This document shows, piece after piece, positions 11,164 through 22,029 of a stretch of 64,000 bases of DNA (position 1 is the stretch's first letter; each line of letters opens with the position of its first letter). This stretch comes from Gari tellinella. Lineage: Eukaryota > Mollusca > Bivalvia > Cardiida > Psammobiidae. The stretch covers positions 84,688,198-84,752,197 of the forward strand of contig OV277859.1 in NCBI GenBank assembly GCA_922989275.2, given 5' to 3'. The notes beneath the pieces were generated by a model that was not told where the DNA came from, did not search any database, and was given only the letters and a program-made list of their open reading frames with translations. The position numbers were made by a program, and so were the translations under genes.

Positions 11164-11694
11164 TGTTCTGCTTTAGAGATGGGTGTATTGTTTGTGTTGT
11201 GTTTCCTGCTTGAGTCTTCTTTCGTATTTAGTTGCCTCCCATAGGTCACATCTACCTGCTTTCACCCCTAACTGAGTTCTTATCTAATCATATATACTTA
11301 CATAATACTTGACTGGTAATTACCGGAATTTTGGCAAATGATAATGACCGGTAATTACCGAAACGATGACCAGTTACATATAAATCCTTTTATGTTGGCA
11401 TAAAACAGATTTTTATAGCATTGCCCACAGGGCCCCAACACAATTGTTTTTTGAGAGAAAAAATCACCAGAATGTATATACGTGTATAGAGACAAGGGGT
11501 ACAACTGGTTGTCAGTATATTCTCACCCTATTTCGAAAAAACCGGGCATATCATGAATAAATATTAATGAACCGACACTTTTGTTGCATTTCTGTCTAGC
11601 TAATATAATACCCTTCCATAAAAACATAACATAAAGCCAACTGTAAGCATGCACTTTCAAAAGTTACTGCGTCTACCCACTGAAATCATAGAAT
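11164..11694. other. Unassigned DNA
   Basis: Contains short ACCGGTAATTACCG-type palindromic words near 11310-11365. No gene was recognised. Confidence 0.4.
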
Positions 11695-12118
11695 TTTGGA
11701 AAACGGGACAGTGGTTCGTTCACAGCTGATACAGCATTGACCGCTACTGAACGCTTGTTTAGGCGGTATTATCGAGCATTACCGTCATTGACCACTACTA
11801 TACGCATGTTTAGGCGGTAATATCGAGCATGACAATCATACAGTTCCATAGATATACATTTTTGACACCGATCAAAGCTGATTTCTTCTCAAATCATTGC
11901 CGTACCAAAAAAGCTTACATGTACAAGAATAGCTTTACTTCCGATGAAAACATGCGAATTTGTTGTGGTACAGCAATGATTTGAGAAGAATTCAGTTTTG
12001 ATCGGTGTCAAAAATGAATATCTATGGAACGCTCGATAATACCGCCTAAACAAGCGTACAGTTATGGTCAATGCTGTGTCGGCTGTGAACGAACAACCTT
12101 TTTATGCAGGTTTCCCAA
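11695..12118. mobile_element. Foldback/hairpin element, about 424 bp
   Basis: The left arm 11695-11915 (TTTTGGAAAACGGGACAGTG, GTTCGTTCACAGCTGATACA, AGGCGGTATTATCGAGC, GACACCGATCAAAGCTG, AAATCATTGCCGTACC) returns inverted at 11967-12118. The loop is about 50 bp. The left arm has an extra tandem copy of the ACCGNNACTG-GGCGGTAATATCGAGC segment. The element has no coding capacity. Confidence 0.75.
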
Positions 12119-12429
12119 AAACACAATGCGGCTTTAAGACCAATGTTATAGAAAGTGAATATCTAATTTCCATATCTGGGCGTCACAACAACCGCCACAC
12201 GAGGACGCCATAGGAAGATAGGATATATCTATGTTAAAGGCTGATTGTTTGAAAGGCAACTGTTTGCCTCAATCCATGACACAAACTTTGCACATAATGG
12301 TGATGACAAGAGTACTGCATGCGGGTGCCAGTGCTCGTCTGTTTTGTTACCGTAATAGATTAAGAAGGAACAGCGAGTTACATGTATTCTTATTGCTTTG
12401 GTCTGTTGCGATTATATGCCGGCCTGTCT
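12119..12429. other. Unassigned DNA
   Basis: No feature recognised. Confidence 0.4.
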
Positions 12430-12800
12430 ACTGTAGGGCTCTAAATGACATTGCCCTTTGTCGGACATTACCCAAATTGTACTGAGCTCAAGAGCTTCTT
12501 GCGTCGTGTACACGTGCAAAATATAAAGTCTCTATTACATGTTGTATCAGAGTTGTGGCCTGAATGACCTAGACCTTTGTCAGACCCAAATTGTAATGAG
12601 CTGAAGAGCATCTTCAGTCGAGCACACATGCTACATTATAGAGTTTTATCACATGTAGCCTAATACGGCCAATGTTAAATTCACCCTATTTTACCTCTAA
12701 ATGACAATGACCTTGACCTTTGTTGGAAATGACCCAAGTTGTACTGAGCGCAAGAGCTTCTTGATGTGAGTACAACTACCAAATATAAAGTATGTGTATA
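12430..12800 (+). repeat. Degenerate tandem repeat, about 140-170 bp x 3
   Basis: Three units share CTAAATGACATTGCC/GACCTTTGTCGGA, ACCCAAATTGTACTGAGC, CAAGAGCTTCTTG, and CAAAATATAAAGT. The type is common in molluscan intergenic DNA. Confidence 0.65.
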
Positions 12801-14705
12801 TGGACATCTTGCATAACCAAAAACGTTATTGCCTAAAATTATAAAGCTGCATACTCAATTTTAGATACTGTGACCGCCAATAGTTCGGCCCAACAGGTTA
12901 AACTCAAATCAACAACCAAAATATAGGTAGCACATGAAATTCCTTTCTGTCGTGTAACATAATAGTATTTCATGATTCGTTATCGCATTCCGAAAGTATG
13001 CAATAACCGATTTAATTTATTACAGCAATTGCTGTGAAAATTTAAGCCCTCTTTCCATATCGATGTACATGTGCATCATGTATCTAAAACAATACAAATA
13101 ATGATAATAACAATTATGTGATGTTGTAGTAGACCATAAAGGCATTAACTAGCCACAGGAAAAATGAAATACTTGTTAAAATGGTTATAACAAGAAAAGT
13201 AGTCATCCCCAAAGAATATGCTGGGGATTGAACAGTAATAATTTGATAATTTCAAATATGATCTATGTATGGATACATTCGGAAAGCCAGAGCTAAGGTG
13301 TATTGATTGTCTACAATATGAAAATAGCATATACCCATATACAGGTATATACATAATATCTACAAATTAATATTCGGATTATGATACAAGACAATTTGGA
13401 TACACATAGACACATGCATAGCCATGTATGACTAAAATGATCACATAATAAATTTGTCAGTGATGTGGCCGATTCGCACAAAAAAACACACAAATTTTAT
13501 TGGGAAATGTACCTATTTAGCAATATTGAGTTACATAAAGTAATTCCACCTAGATGTTAGGACTCATCTTCATAAACAAACTTAGATGTTGAGCAAAGTT
13601 TCAGGACTCATGTTATATGAGACCGAAAATAGTTAGTGCTTTGATTCACAGCACGGATTTTAAAACAAAACGTAAATGAAAACATAACTCAATGAATAAT
13701 TATGATAGATATAAAAGTATGCAACACTCTTGATACACTGAATTGCAGTTTAGTCTTTGGCAATCTGTTTCAATGAAGCAACTCGCCGCAATGTCTTGGA
13801 TTAAGTCTTTAGGCACGCTTCTAACCCTGGTCCATATTCACAGTCTGTATCATGTCTGATGGTTGCGGTAGCTGGTAAACACTCTCATGTACGTGGGAAT
13901 GGCAACCCGTTATAAGCGGCGATTGGCTTGCCATAACGCTATCAGCATCTGTAAGACCACTTTTAGGACCATAGGCGATTGTCAGTTCACAAATTGGTGT
14001 TCACATCCTCTGAAAATATTGCCGAAAGATATAATGGTACTGAGTGATCTCACATTGATTGAAAGCCTGCGATAATTGTAGTAGGATATGTTGAACTCAT
14101 AAATACATTTATGCAAGACTAGTGAAAATACACCTGTAATCTCAGGCAAATTAGCACTCTAGATATAAGAGCAAATTGTAATCACAGAGAAAACATGGCA
14201 TAAAAGGAGTGTCTGGTAATCTGTCCCTGGTAAATATATGCACATATTACCTAACAAAAAGGCTAACGTACGTACATGTCAGCATCATGAGAAAGTAGAG
14301 CAAGCTAAGTCTGCCGTATACAAAATGTATAAATATGGGAGCAACTGCATTTATTAAATTTACCATGTGCGAATCGAGACGCTACAGTGTGAGAGCGACA
14401 TACATGTTTGAACAATTATAACATTTTTTAATGTGTACTGTAGCAATCACACGGATAAATGGTTATTTTCATGGTGCAAATTAAACAAAACACTGTCCAA
14501 GATGCTATAGAAAAATGTAAATAATGTAGCAAACGTAATAATACAACATTACTATGTACGAAAGTGTTTACGTAAAACTAAACATGGCAACAACCAAACT
14601 ATAATAATGAAAGCTGGTGTCATGCGTACTGCATGAACTGTGTAAACCCCAAGTGACTTATTGAGCTTTTGGTTAAGAAAAATTATCATGGAAAAAGTAA
14701 GCTAA
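12801..14705. other. Unassigned DNA
   Basis: About 1.9 kb of AT-rich sequence. Open frames of 60-69 codons at 13145-13493 and 13887-14075 show no family signature. No RNA gene was seen. Confidence 0.45.
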
Positions 14706-14878
14706 TGTAACGGAAATGGACAGTATATAAACACTTCTACAGTCTGACTGTGGAAGCCGGCTTTTATAGCCAGATTGTCTAAGCGTTTGTCTCGGTTGCG
14801 AAGTTAAGCAACGTCCTGTGCGGTTAGTACCTGGATGGGTCACCGACAGGCTTTACCGTCGGCCCGGTACACGTTACA
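14706..14878 (+). repeat. 5' LTR of the 5S-TRIM
   Basis: TGTAACGG start, TATATAA at 14724-14730, CGTTACA end. The 5S-like part has GGTCACC where the second LTR and normal 5S box C have GGTGACC. Confidence 0.85.
14777..14861 (+). ncRNA. 5S rRNA-like segment in the 5' LTR
   Basis: GAAGTTAAGCAACG corresponds to box A of 5S, and GGTTAGTACCTGGATGGGT to the box C region, in the right order and spacing. The first third of 5S is missing, so this is not a ribosomal gene. It could be an internal RNA polymerase III promoter; that is an inference. Confidence 0.75.
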
Positions 14879-14882
14879 AATT

Positions 14883-14900
14883 TGGTGGCAGCGGTGGGAT
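14883..14900 (+). other. Primer-binding site, tRNA-Leu type
   Basis: TGGTGGCAGCGGTGGGAT is the exact complement of the 3' end ATCCCACCGCTGCCACCA found on animal tRNA-Leu (tRNA end recalled from memory). Confidence 0.8.
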
Positions 14901-14992
14901 GTGGGATGACATCACCATCATCCCCGGATCCATGTCGCATTGTCTCTGCCCATAGGACTGCCATGTGAGCAGGGTGACTTCGGGGCGAAGTC

Positions 14993-15011
14993 AAGAGAAA
15001 AGGGGGAGAAG
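14993..15011 (+). other. Polypurine tract of the TRIM
   Basis: AAGAGAAAAGGGGGAGAAG is 19 uninterrupted purines, ending directly at the first base of the second LTR. This is where plus-strand priming occurs in LTR retrotransposons. Confidence 0.85.
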
Positions 15012-15184
15012 TGTGACGGAAATGGACGGTATATAAACACTTCTACAGTCTGACTGTGGAAGCCGGCTTTTATAGCCAGATTGTCTAAGCGTTTGTCTCG
15101 GTTGCGAAGTTAAGCAATGTCCTTTGCGGTTAGTACCTGGATTGGTGACCGACAGGCTTTACCGTCGGCCCGGTACACGTTACA
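15012..15184 (+). repeat. 3' LTR of the 5S-TRIM
   Basis: TGTGACGG start and CGTTACA end; same length as the 5' LTR. The 5S-like segment at 15083-15167 keeps TTAAGCAATG and GGTTAGTACCTGGATTGGTGACC-type words (split here to GGTTAGTACCTGGATTGG and TGACC). Confidence 0.85.
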
Positions 15185-15782
15185 CTATGAACAAAATGTT
15201 AAAGCACATAGCCAAATGAACCAAGGGCAAAATATACAAACCACATGGCTCATTGAACCACGGGCCAATTTATATATTCTTAACCAGACACGGTAAATAC
15301 AGATACACGAGAGTAAAAGTAGACATATGAGAATAAAAGAGACAGCAGTAGAGTTCTACATGAAGAATCACCATGGGCAAACCACATGGCAAATTGAGCC
15401 ATGGGCAAAGTCACAGTCGGGCATAAAGTCTGGAAAACCACTACCAAGCTACTGAATTCAGGCTAAAATATAGTCGAACAATCACAAGACAGCCACTTTA
15501 ATGAAAGAATGTCCTCTAGTGAAGTGTCACAGCATTCGAATTGTATATAATTATTAAAAGATGCGAATTTCTAAGCATGTCTCTTGCATGCCTGGCTGAA
15601 TATCATTCTGTAGCAGTTGGTAGGGCAAACATTACTGCAACAAGAAAAAATCCATAAGAGTTTTTGAATTATGGATCTGGATGTGTCTGAAATGCCTGTA
15701 ATAGGCAAGAACAATTTAAATTGAATTCCATATTTGATGCAGTAGCAAAAATGGGGTATACTCATTAGACATGACCCCAAAG
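15185..15782. other. Unassigned DNA
   Basis: Words related to CCATGGGCAAACCACATGGC recur near 15215, 15240 and 15372, suggesting an old repeat. No gene was seen. Confidence 0.4.
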
Positions 15783-18599
15783 TATCTATCTATATATCTG
15801 TTCATACTGCAACACCCTCATATATGATTATTACGTGCAGCTATGTGCCTGTGCTAATTAGTTAAGAAAAAAGTAAAAGTAAGACAGAAGAAAATGTTGT
15901 AATAGTTTAAAAGTCTTGTTATTTTTTTAGCAAGAATAGAATAAACAGTTAAAAGAGGATTAAAAAAACACTGCTGCTTAACTAATAGAAATGCTGCACA
16001 CTGCCTACTGCCTGCTTGAACTGGTCAAGATCAGGCAATAGGACAATGTGCGCAGGCAACTTATTCCACAGTACGATAGTCGCCGGAAAAAAGAGAATTT
16101 GTAGTGGTTAGCTGAAGTATGAATCTGGCGAAAAGAGAGAGGGTGCATATTGCGAGTCATTCGGGTAGGGTGCCGCAGGTATGAGGGTGCGGGGAGGGCA
16201 GCCAGGCCGTGGATTATTTTGGACAAAGTGACTAGTCGGCAGTCGGTCCGTCTGTCTTCAAGGGTCCGCCAGCCTAGCTTCTCCTGCATTATTGTAACGC
16301 TGTCATAGGCCGAGTAGTTGTTGCTGGTCCACCTTACTGCTCTACGCTGGACCTTTTCCACCTGTTTGATGTTCTGTTGGGTGAACGGCGACCAGACAGA
16401 TGAGGCATACTCGACCTGGGGTCTCACAAGAATCTTGTAGGCCATCTCACGAATGCCTGGGTGTGTCGTCTTTATGTTACGTCGTAGGAAGCCCATAGTT
16501 CTGTTCGCTTGTTGTCTGATGTTCCTGATGTGGCTAATCCAGCTAAGATCTGAGCTAAGTGTCACACCAAGATACTTACCTTCTTTCACTGCCTCCAGGA
16601 CTTGACCAGGCAGGATGTATTGGGTCTTGATGGAACATGCGGACCCAGAGCTATGCAAAGCATTGCACTTGCTATGGTTGAACCGCATGTCCCATCGGTG
16701 TTCCCAGTCCTGGAGTCTGTCAAGGTCAGCCTGGAGAGCAGCTTGTCAGGTAGACTGCAGTATCGTCTATAAAAAGTCTTACCTGAGATGTTATACTTTC
16801 CGGCAGATCATTAATGTATATCAGAAAGAGGATCGGACCAATGACAAAACCTGGGGAACTTCGGACGTAACAGGGACTTGTGAGGATGAAGACCCATCAA
16901 GTACAACTGTCTGTGTCCTGTTGCTGAGAAAGGCCTCAATCCATTTGTTGGTCTTGCCTGTGATGCCGTATGCTGTAAGCTTATGTAGTAGCTTCTGGTG
17001 GTTCACAACATCAAAGGCTTTACTGAAGTCGAGCAGTATAAGGTCTGTCTAAGCCCATGTGGAAGCTTACTGGCCATGTCTTCCACAAGTTGGATTAGCT
17101 GCGTTTCACAGGAGCGTCTGTCTCTGAAGCCGTGCTGTAAAGTCGTAGAGAATGTCATGAGCATTGAAGTGTCGCGACAGTTATCGCAACAATGTGTTCC
17201 ATGGTCTTGCACATTATACAAGTTAGCAGGGTCGTTCTTATCCCCTTTCTTGTATAACGGGCAGACCATGGCCGTCTTCCAGTCGTCTGGTACTACACCA
17301 CTCTCATAACTTTTCTGAAAAATGACTTTGACAATTGGGGCAATGGCATGGTGCAGGTTCTTAGAACTGTCGGTTTAATTTTGTCTGGTCAAGCCGCTTT
17401 ATTTGGCTTCAAACCTGCTAGTAACTTGGCTATGCCACTGATCCCAAAGGTAATTTCAGGAATGTCGGGAAATAATTTAATGTGTTCTTGTCCGTCAGTC
17501 TCAATGGGCTTGTGTAACGTGAAAACGGACTGAAACTGACGATTCAGTGCGTCCGCCTTGTCTGTATTGTCAGTCAACAGTCTGTTTGTTGTTTTATCGA
17601 GCAGAGGTGCAATACCATGAGAGTCTTGTCGTGTGTTATTAATCAGTGAATAGAGCTTTTTCGTGGACAATCCAGTTTGGCTGCCTTTCTTGCCGTTCCC
17701 AATGGACTGATCGGGTGATGGAGTGATGCCAAGGATGTCCTCAAGGTAGTTTCTGTATGAGTCTTTAATCTACTTAGTGATACTTTTTTTTAAACTTAAC
17801 AATTTCTGCCTAACCTTGAGACTTTTTGACCTCTTATATTGTTGGAAAAGACTGTCACGTTTCCTAATGCATCTCCTAATGTGCTTTGTTATCCAAGGTA
17901 GACTAGCCTTTGAGGACATCTTGCGTTACGGGATGAATTTGGTAATACCCTTCAAGAGATCAGATTTGAACTGGCACCAAATTTCATTAACAGTTTTATT
18001 TTCACTGCCATTAAGGATACCATCCTTGGACACCTCCATAAAAGCCTTAAACCCCTCCCAGTCTGCATTCCTGTACAATGGGACACTTCTTGGTGGTGTT
18101 TGGTTGATCTTTGCCTTAGTATCTACCTCGCATAAGACCGCATTGTGATCGCCGGTGCCAGGCAATACTGCAACAGACGAAACAAGGGTGTGGTTATCTT
18201 TCAGAAAGAGGTCCAAGAAAGTGTCATTTCTTGTAGGTTCCACTACCATTTGTACAAAGCTATGATCGTCCAGCAGGTTCGTGAAGTCTTCGTAAAGTTG
18301 TGTGTAAGAGCAGCCATTTTTTATAGTTGGCATATTGTCCGAGCTCCACGACAACTTGGGGTATTTGAAGTCACTTAGTATCCAAATGCTACCGTTTTGT
18401 TTGCTGGCCAAGTCTACAGACTTGCTAAATTCTGCTGAGCTGTGGGCGTCTCCTTCATGGGGCCTGTAATAGGATGCGACATATAGTGATTTGGATCCAA
18501 CAAGTTCAATCATTACCCATACAATATCACACCCTGTTTGCAGTTGTCTTTGCTCGCTCGAGACTAATGTGTCCTTGACTAATATGAAGACCCAACCCA

Positions 18600-18613
18600 C
18601 CCCCCCCCCCCCC
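18600..18613. repeat. Homopolymer C run causing a LINE frameshift
   Basis: Fourteen C bases. In the LINE sense strand they encode a Gly stretch at the position of the usual short GGG in EN domains (YRxDRxxxxGGG). Slippage expansion probably broke the frame. Confidence 0.8.
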
Positions 18614-19148
18614 TTTGTACCAGTATCACGGTCATTTCTGTATGGAGTGTAGCCCATGGACTTAGAGAAATACTCAAGTGTGCAGGCGTCAACCAGGATT
18701 CCGTACCAACAACAATGTCTGGCTGGTGAGTGTCTGGGATGGCATAAAAATGTTCTTTCTTATTTACCAGTGATTGACACTTTATGTTAAGAACTTTCAA
18801 ACTGTTGAATTTTATAGAATTCTTCCGAAAACTAGAGTCTGTCAGTCTTGAACATTGTATGTCTGTATCGTCGTCAGTAGAGCTAAGCTTAAGACTGCTG
18901 AAAAAGTTTTGTGACTCAAAGGAATGAAAGGAAAGGTTCGAGCTGTTTGAAAAGTTCACAATACTTGGGTTGTCACAGTTGAAACATACCCAAGAAAATG
19001 ACAAATTACGGGCGATAATATCATCGTACCTATGCTGGTCAAATCCCTGACAATCCAGGTGATACCATTGGTTGCAGTTGTCACAGCTGACAGCCGGAAC
19101 AGAGTCTTGCACTTCAATACCATAGCTACCACAAGGATAGTCTGTGCT

Positions 19149-19172
19149 GGGGCCGGGGTTGGTTTCAATGTC
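19149..19172 (-). other. 2A-like ribosome-skipping motif DIETNPGP
   Basis: Residues 20-27 of the N-terminal LINE frame read DIETNPGP, preceded by the hydrophobic ILLISLAP. It matches the 2A consensus D-x-E-x-N-P-G-P exactly. 2A-like sequences are known at the N-terminus of some non-LTR retrotransposon proteins of marine invertebrates. Whether it is active in this decayed copy is unknown. Confidence 0.8.
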
Positions 19173-19240
19173 AGGTGCTAGTGAGATCAGTAGTATGTCG
19201 TTAAATACCTCTGTCTGGAAAGCCCACACACTCTAGACAG

Positions 19241-19554
19241 AATGGAGGGACCACACCTTGCTAGAACACAAAGTGGGCAAATAATTATATAAACATAGTC
19301 TGAAGACTGTCTTGGATAAAAGGTCAAAGCATATCGAGTCAAAGTGTACTATTATTGGTCGACGCGTACCACATATAGGATATAATGGGGAACTTTCCAT
19401 AAGGTATAAGGTGATAATTTATATAAAAAAAATTGCAATTAGTAAATTAAAGTAAATTTATGAATTAAATTTGAACCAATTTTAATTATTTGCCGTAAAC
19501 AGTTTTCGGCAGTTTTCAAACTTAAGAAACTCACTTCAAATATTAAAAATTGTC
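19241..19554. other. Unassigned DNA
   Basis: AT-rich sequence with no recognised feature; it may contain the missing 5' end of the LINE. Confidence 0.4.
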
Positions 19555-19785
19555 AACCACTGTGAAACCTGACCAGATTCCTCCGCGGCTTCTGATCAGG
19601 ATCCAAACTGCTTGAAAATAAATATTGCACCCATGATAAGGAAGTCGTTACGTGGCTTTTGATCAGGATCCAAACTGTCTGAAAAATAATCTTGCACTCC
19701 TGAATTAGTGAAAAGGTAGTCGTTAAGCGGATTCTGATCAGGATCAAAGTTGTTTGAAAATAAATATTGCACTCATAGTAACTTA
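19555..19785 (+). repeat. Tandem repeat, about 80 bp x 3
   Basis: Three units share TTCTGATCAGGATCCAAACT, GAAAATAAATATTGCACTC and an AGTCGTTA-type segment. The TCTGATCAGGATCCAAACTG word also recurs in the stems of the family B hairpins. Confidence 0.75.
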
Positions 19786-19983
19786 AAACATCGGCGAGTA
19801 TATATATATAATTATGATAAGTATCAAAACTATTTGTAGCTGGGATAAATGTATTTCGGTGAAATCTTTAACTTGTCTCAGGTACGACTTTGTAGAGTTA
19901 ACCAGAGACTGTCTCTGAGTTAACTTAAAATTTTGGCTAGTACATATTTGATCAGCATCAAAACTACGAACTGGTGCGGCCAT
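19783..19983 (-). CDS. Possible divergent first exon (hypothetical, TISU-type start)
   Basis: Minus-strand ATG at 19981-19983 sits in CAAGATGGCCGC, close to the TISU/YY1 start-site element used by genes with very short 5' UTRs. The frame reads MAAPVRSFDADQICTSQNF and stays plausible for about 37 residues. It then becomes low complexity (runs of Ile/Leu), as expected of intron sequence. The NADK2 side carries an inverted copy of the same promoter-like segment. No further exon or family match was recognised, and the CR1 LINE lies downstream. It may be a real divergent gene start or just an inverted duplicate of the promoter. Confidence 0.25.
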   Translation of the reverse strand: MAAPVRSFDADQICTSQNFKLTQRQSLVNSTKSYLRQVKDFTEIHLSQLQIVLILIIIIYIYSPMF

Positions 19984-20044
19984 CTTGAAATTATAAGGCA
20001 GACTTAGCTTGAATTTTTTACCTTAAATTAATCTTTTTAACCCT
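19976..20044 (-). promoter_or_regulatory. Inverted copy of the NADK2 promoter-like segment
   Basis: GCGGCCATCTTGAAATTATA, AAGGCAGACTTAGCTTGAAT and TTTTTAACCCTGG are the inverse complement of the sequence just upstream of NADK2 (25736-25807), with moderate divergence over about 70 bp. Only about 230 bp would separate the two arms if the 5.45-kb element were absent. Confidence 0.6.
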
Positions 20045-20085
20045 GGTAACCTGTTACCAAGACCCAAATTGGGGGCAATTTTTAC

Positions 20086-21390
20086 GGGTGTGGGTAAAAT
20101 ACTGACGGAATCTACTGACGAGTTAAAACAAGAACAAAACGCTGACCAGTTAAGTTATATAGGCTTTTCTCGATTCTACTGACGACATGAAATGAGAACG
20201 AATATCACTGACACTATGTAAACGTATAGGAAAGTGGCTGACCACAATGGATATGAATAAATTAGAACATTATTTGAAGTTATTAAAATCAAAATATCTA
20301 ATATATCTAATATAAATTATAGATTAAATATCTGTAAAAAAAATTTTTTTAAAAATTTAAAAACAAAATTTAAATCAAGGTTTAAGAAGTTAAATGGTTT
20401 TTTTTGGGGTTTTTTTGTTTGTTATATAAACACATATATTTAAAAATTAATTTAAAATTTAAAAATTTAAAAAAAATATTTTTTTTTTAATATTTATCTA
20501 GATAAAGATATAGAATTATAGATTCCATATTAATTTATAAGTGTATAACAAATTCTATAAAAGTTTGAAATAGCTGAAAACGGAGTTGCTGACCAGTTGA
20601 AACAAGAACAAAACACTGACCAGTTAACTTATATAGGCTTTTCTCGATTCTACTGACGACATGAAATGAGAACGAATATCACTGACACTATGTAAATGTA
20701 TTGGAAAGTGGCTGACCACAATGGATCTGAATAAATTAGAACATTGTACGCGAGTGTAATTGAAGTTATTAAAATCAAAATATCTAATATAATTATAGAT
20801 TAAATATCTGTCAAAAATTTTTTTTAAAAATTTAAAAAAAAAATTAAATCAAGGTTTAAGAAGTTAAATGGGTTTTTTTTGTTATTTATTTGTTATATAA
20901 ACACATGAATTCAAAAATTAATTTAAAATTTAAAAATTTAAAATAATTTTTTTTATTTTAATATTTATCTAGATAAAGATCTGGAATTATAGATTCCATA
21001 TTAATTTATAAGTGTATAACAAATTTTATAATAGTTTGAAATAGCTGAAAACGGAGTTGCTGACCAGTTGAAACAAGATCAAAACACTGACCAGTTAACT
21101 TATATAGGCTTTTCTCGGTTCTACTGACGACATGAAATGAGAACGAATATCACTGACGCTATGTAAACGTATGGGAAAGTGGCTGACCACAATGGATCTG
21201 AATAAATTAGATCATTTTATGCGAGTAGAAGTGTTACTCGAGTTTTATTTCAGTGATTTATTATTGTTAACTTAATAGAATAATATCTTTCATTTATTAA
21301 TGCGTAGGTTAGAAAAGAATAAATATTTTTACGATTTAATTATTGATCTATATAAAGATCTAATACATTTATTAATAAATGTTGACAATT
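20086..21390 (+). repeat. Left arm of the MULE, three subunits of about 470 bp
   Basis: Units begin near 20101, 20576 and 21047 with (A)CGGAGTTGCTGACCAGTTG-type sequence. Each has TATATAGGCTTTTCTCGATT, CTACTGACGACATGAAATGA, GAACGAATATCACTGACACT and GTGGCTGACCACAATGGAT. The CTGAC word recurs about every 50 bp. Long A/T homopolymer-rich stretches separate the units. Confidence 0.8.
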
Positions 21391-22029
21391 ATTTTATTAC
21401 TTACAAAATTAAAGTGGAATTTTTAAAATTATAAGCCAAATTTTAATAAAGTGGGAAAAGGTATAAAGTTGTGGTTAACACTCACATATCATATGAGATA
21501 CATTCGCCATTGAAGTGTAGATCTACATCAATTTAAAATTAAATAGAATCACCAAAGAATTTATATTTAAAGATTGAATTTGATCATGTTTAAAATGACG
21601 TTCCAGATCATCGAATTCCTTGGCGTTTGATCAGGTATTAACTTGTACTAATCTAAAGGTCGATAATACTTTAATATAGTGTTTGATATTGAAAGGTAAA
21701 GGCATTCCTATATTAAAGGTTACCGTTAATTGTCGGCTCTTTTCTTTGATGTAATTACCACTTAATTAATGATTAATTTATTTGGAAACTTGTCGCAGTT
21801 TGTAGTGTAGGCTCGAGCGTAATCAATTAAAAATATTATTATGCTTGTCATTTAACTGTAATATTCATCAATAAACAATTAATGACAAACAGTGAAGACA
21901 CTGATCCGAGTGCTCGGTAAGGAGCCCTCTGATAAGACTCTTCATTGTATGCATAGGACAAGTGTATTTCTCACAGGTACACAGAAAAGTAACAGATTAA
22001 TTGTTTAGATCCTAATCACATGATACAGA

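Larger units (their letters stand above)
14706..15184 (+). mobile_element. TRIM (miniature LTR retrotransposon) with 5S rRNA-derived LTRs
   Basis: Two direct 173-bp LTRs (14706-14878 and 15012-15184) differ at about six positions. Each runs TGT(A/G)ACGG...CGTTACA, so they begin TG and end CA with short inverted tips. The 133-bp interior begins with a primer-binding site four bases after the LTR and ends with a polypurine tract touching the second LTR. There is no gag or pol. Each LTR holds a TATATAA word and then about 85 bp related to the 3' two-thirds of 5S rRNA. This layout matches TRIM elements, and in particular the plant Cassandra type whose LTRs carry 5S sequence. The expected short target duplication is not evident (GCTAA on the left, CTATG on the right). 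Confidence 0.85.
16005..19229 (-). pseudogene. LINE polyprotein: 2A-PHD-endonuclease-RT, broken
   Basis: Fragments in different frames are: 19229-18579 (2A-like, PHD, start of EN), 18657-17926 (EN: YTPYRNDRDTG, ASYYRPH, LSDFKYPKLSW where GDFN is expected, and GDHNAV), 17670-17389 (linker before RT), 17269-17003 (RT: PLYKKGDK, QHGFRDRRSCETQL), 17006-16821 (RT: KLTAYGITGKTNKWIEAFL, EVPQ for GVPQ) and 16688-16005 (RT C-terminus: KYLGVTLSSDLSWISHI, RPQVEYASSVWSPF, QRRAVRW). The FADD catalytic stretch between 16821 and 16688 is destroyed. The EN frame breaks at a 14-base C run (18600-18613; poly-G in the sense direction). The first codon of the long N-terminal frame is GTG, so the true start is lost or farther upstream. 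Confidence 0.85.
15783..19240 (-). mobile_element. Decayed CR1-like LINE (PHD-EN-RT)
   Basis: Minus-strand non-LTR retrotransposon. In order from its 5' end (right) are a 2A-like motif, a PHD finger, an AP-type endonuclease, a reverse transcriptase in fragments, and the C-terminal RT/thumb region ending at 16005. A 3' UTR of about 200 bp follows, with a short (TAGA)n tail near 15783-15800. Short tandem 3' tails in place of poly-A are typical of CR1-group LINEs. Frameshifts, stops and deletions make it inactive. The 5' boundary is uncertain because no clear target duplication was found. Confidence 0.85.

Noticed and set aside
14777..15167. Two 5S rRNA genes in tandem
   Set aside because: The first third of 5S is missing, and the segments sit inside LTRs with a primer site and polypurine tract between them.
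16615..18378. Plus-strand frames of 77-145 codons opposite the minus-strand LINE
   Set aside because: They are antisense shadows of the decayed LINE.
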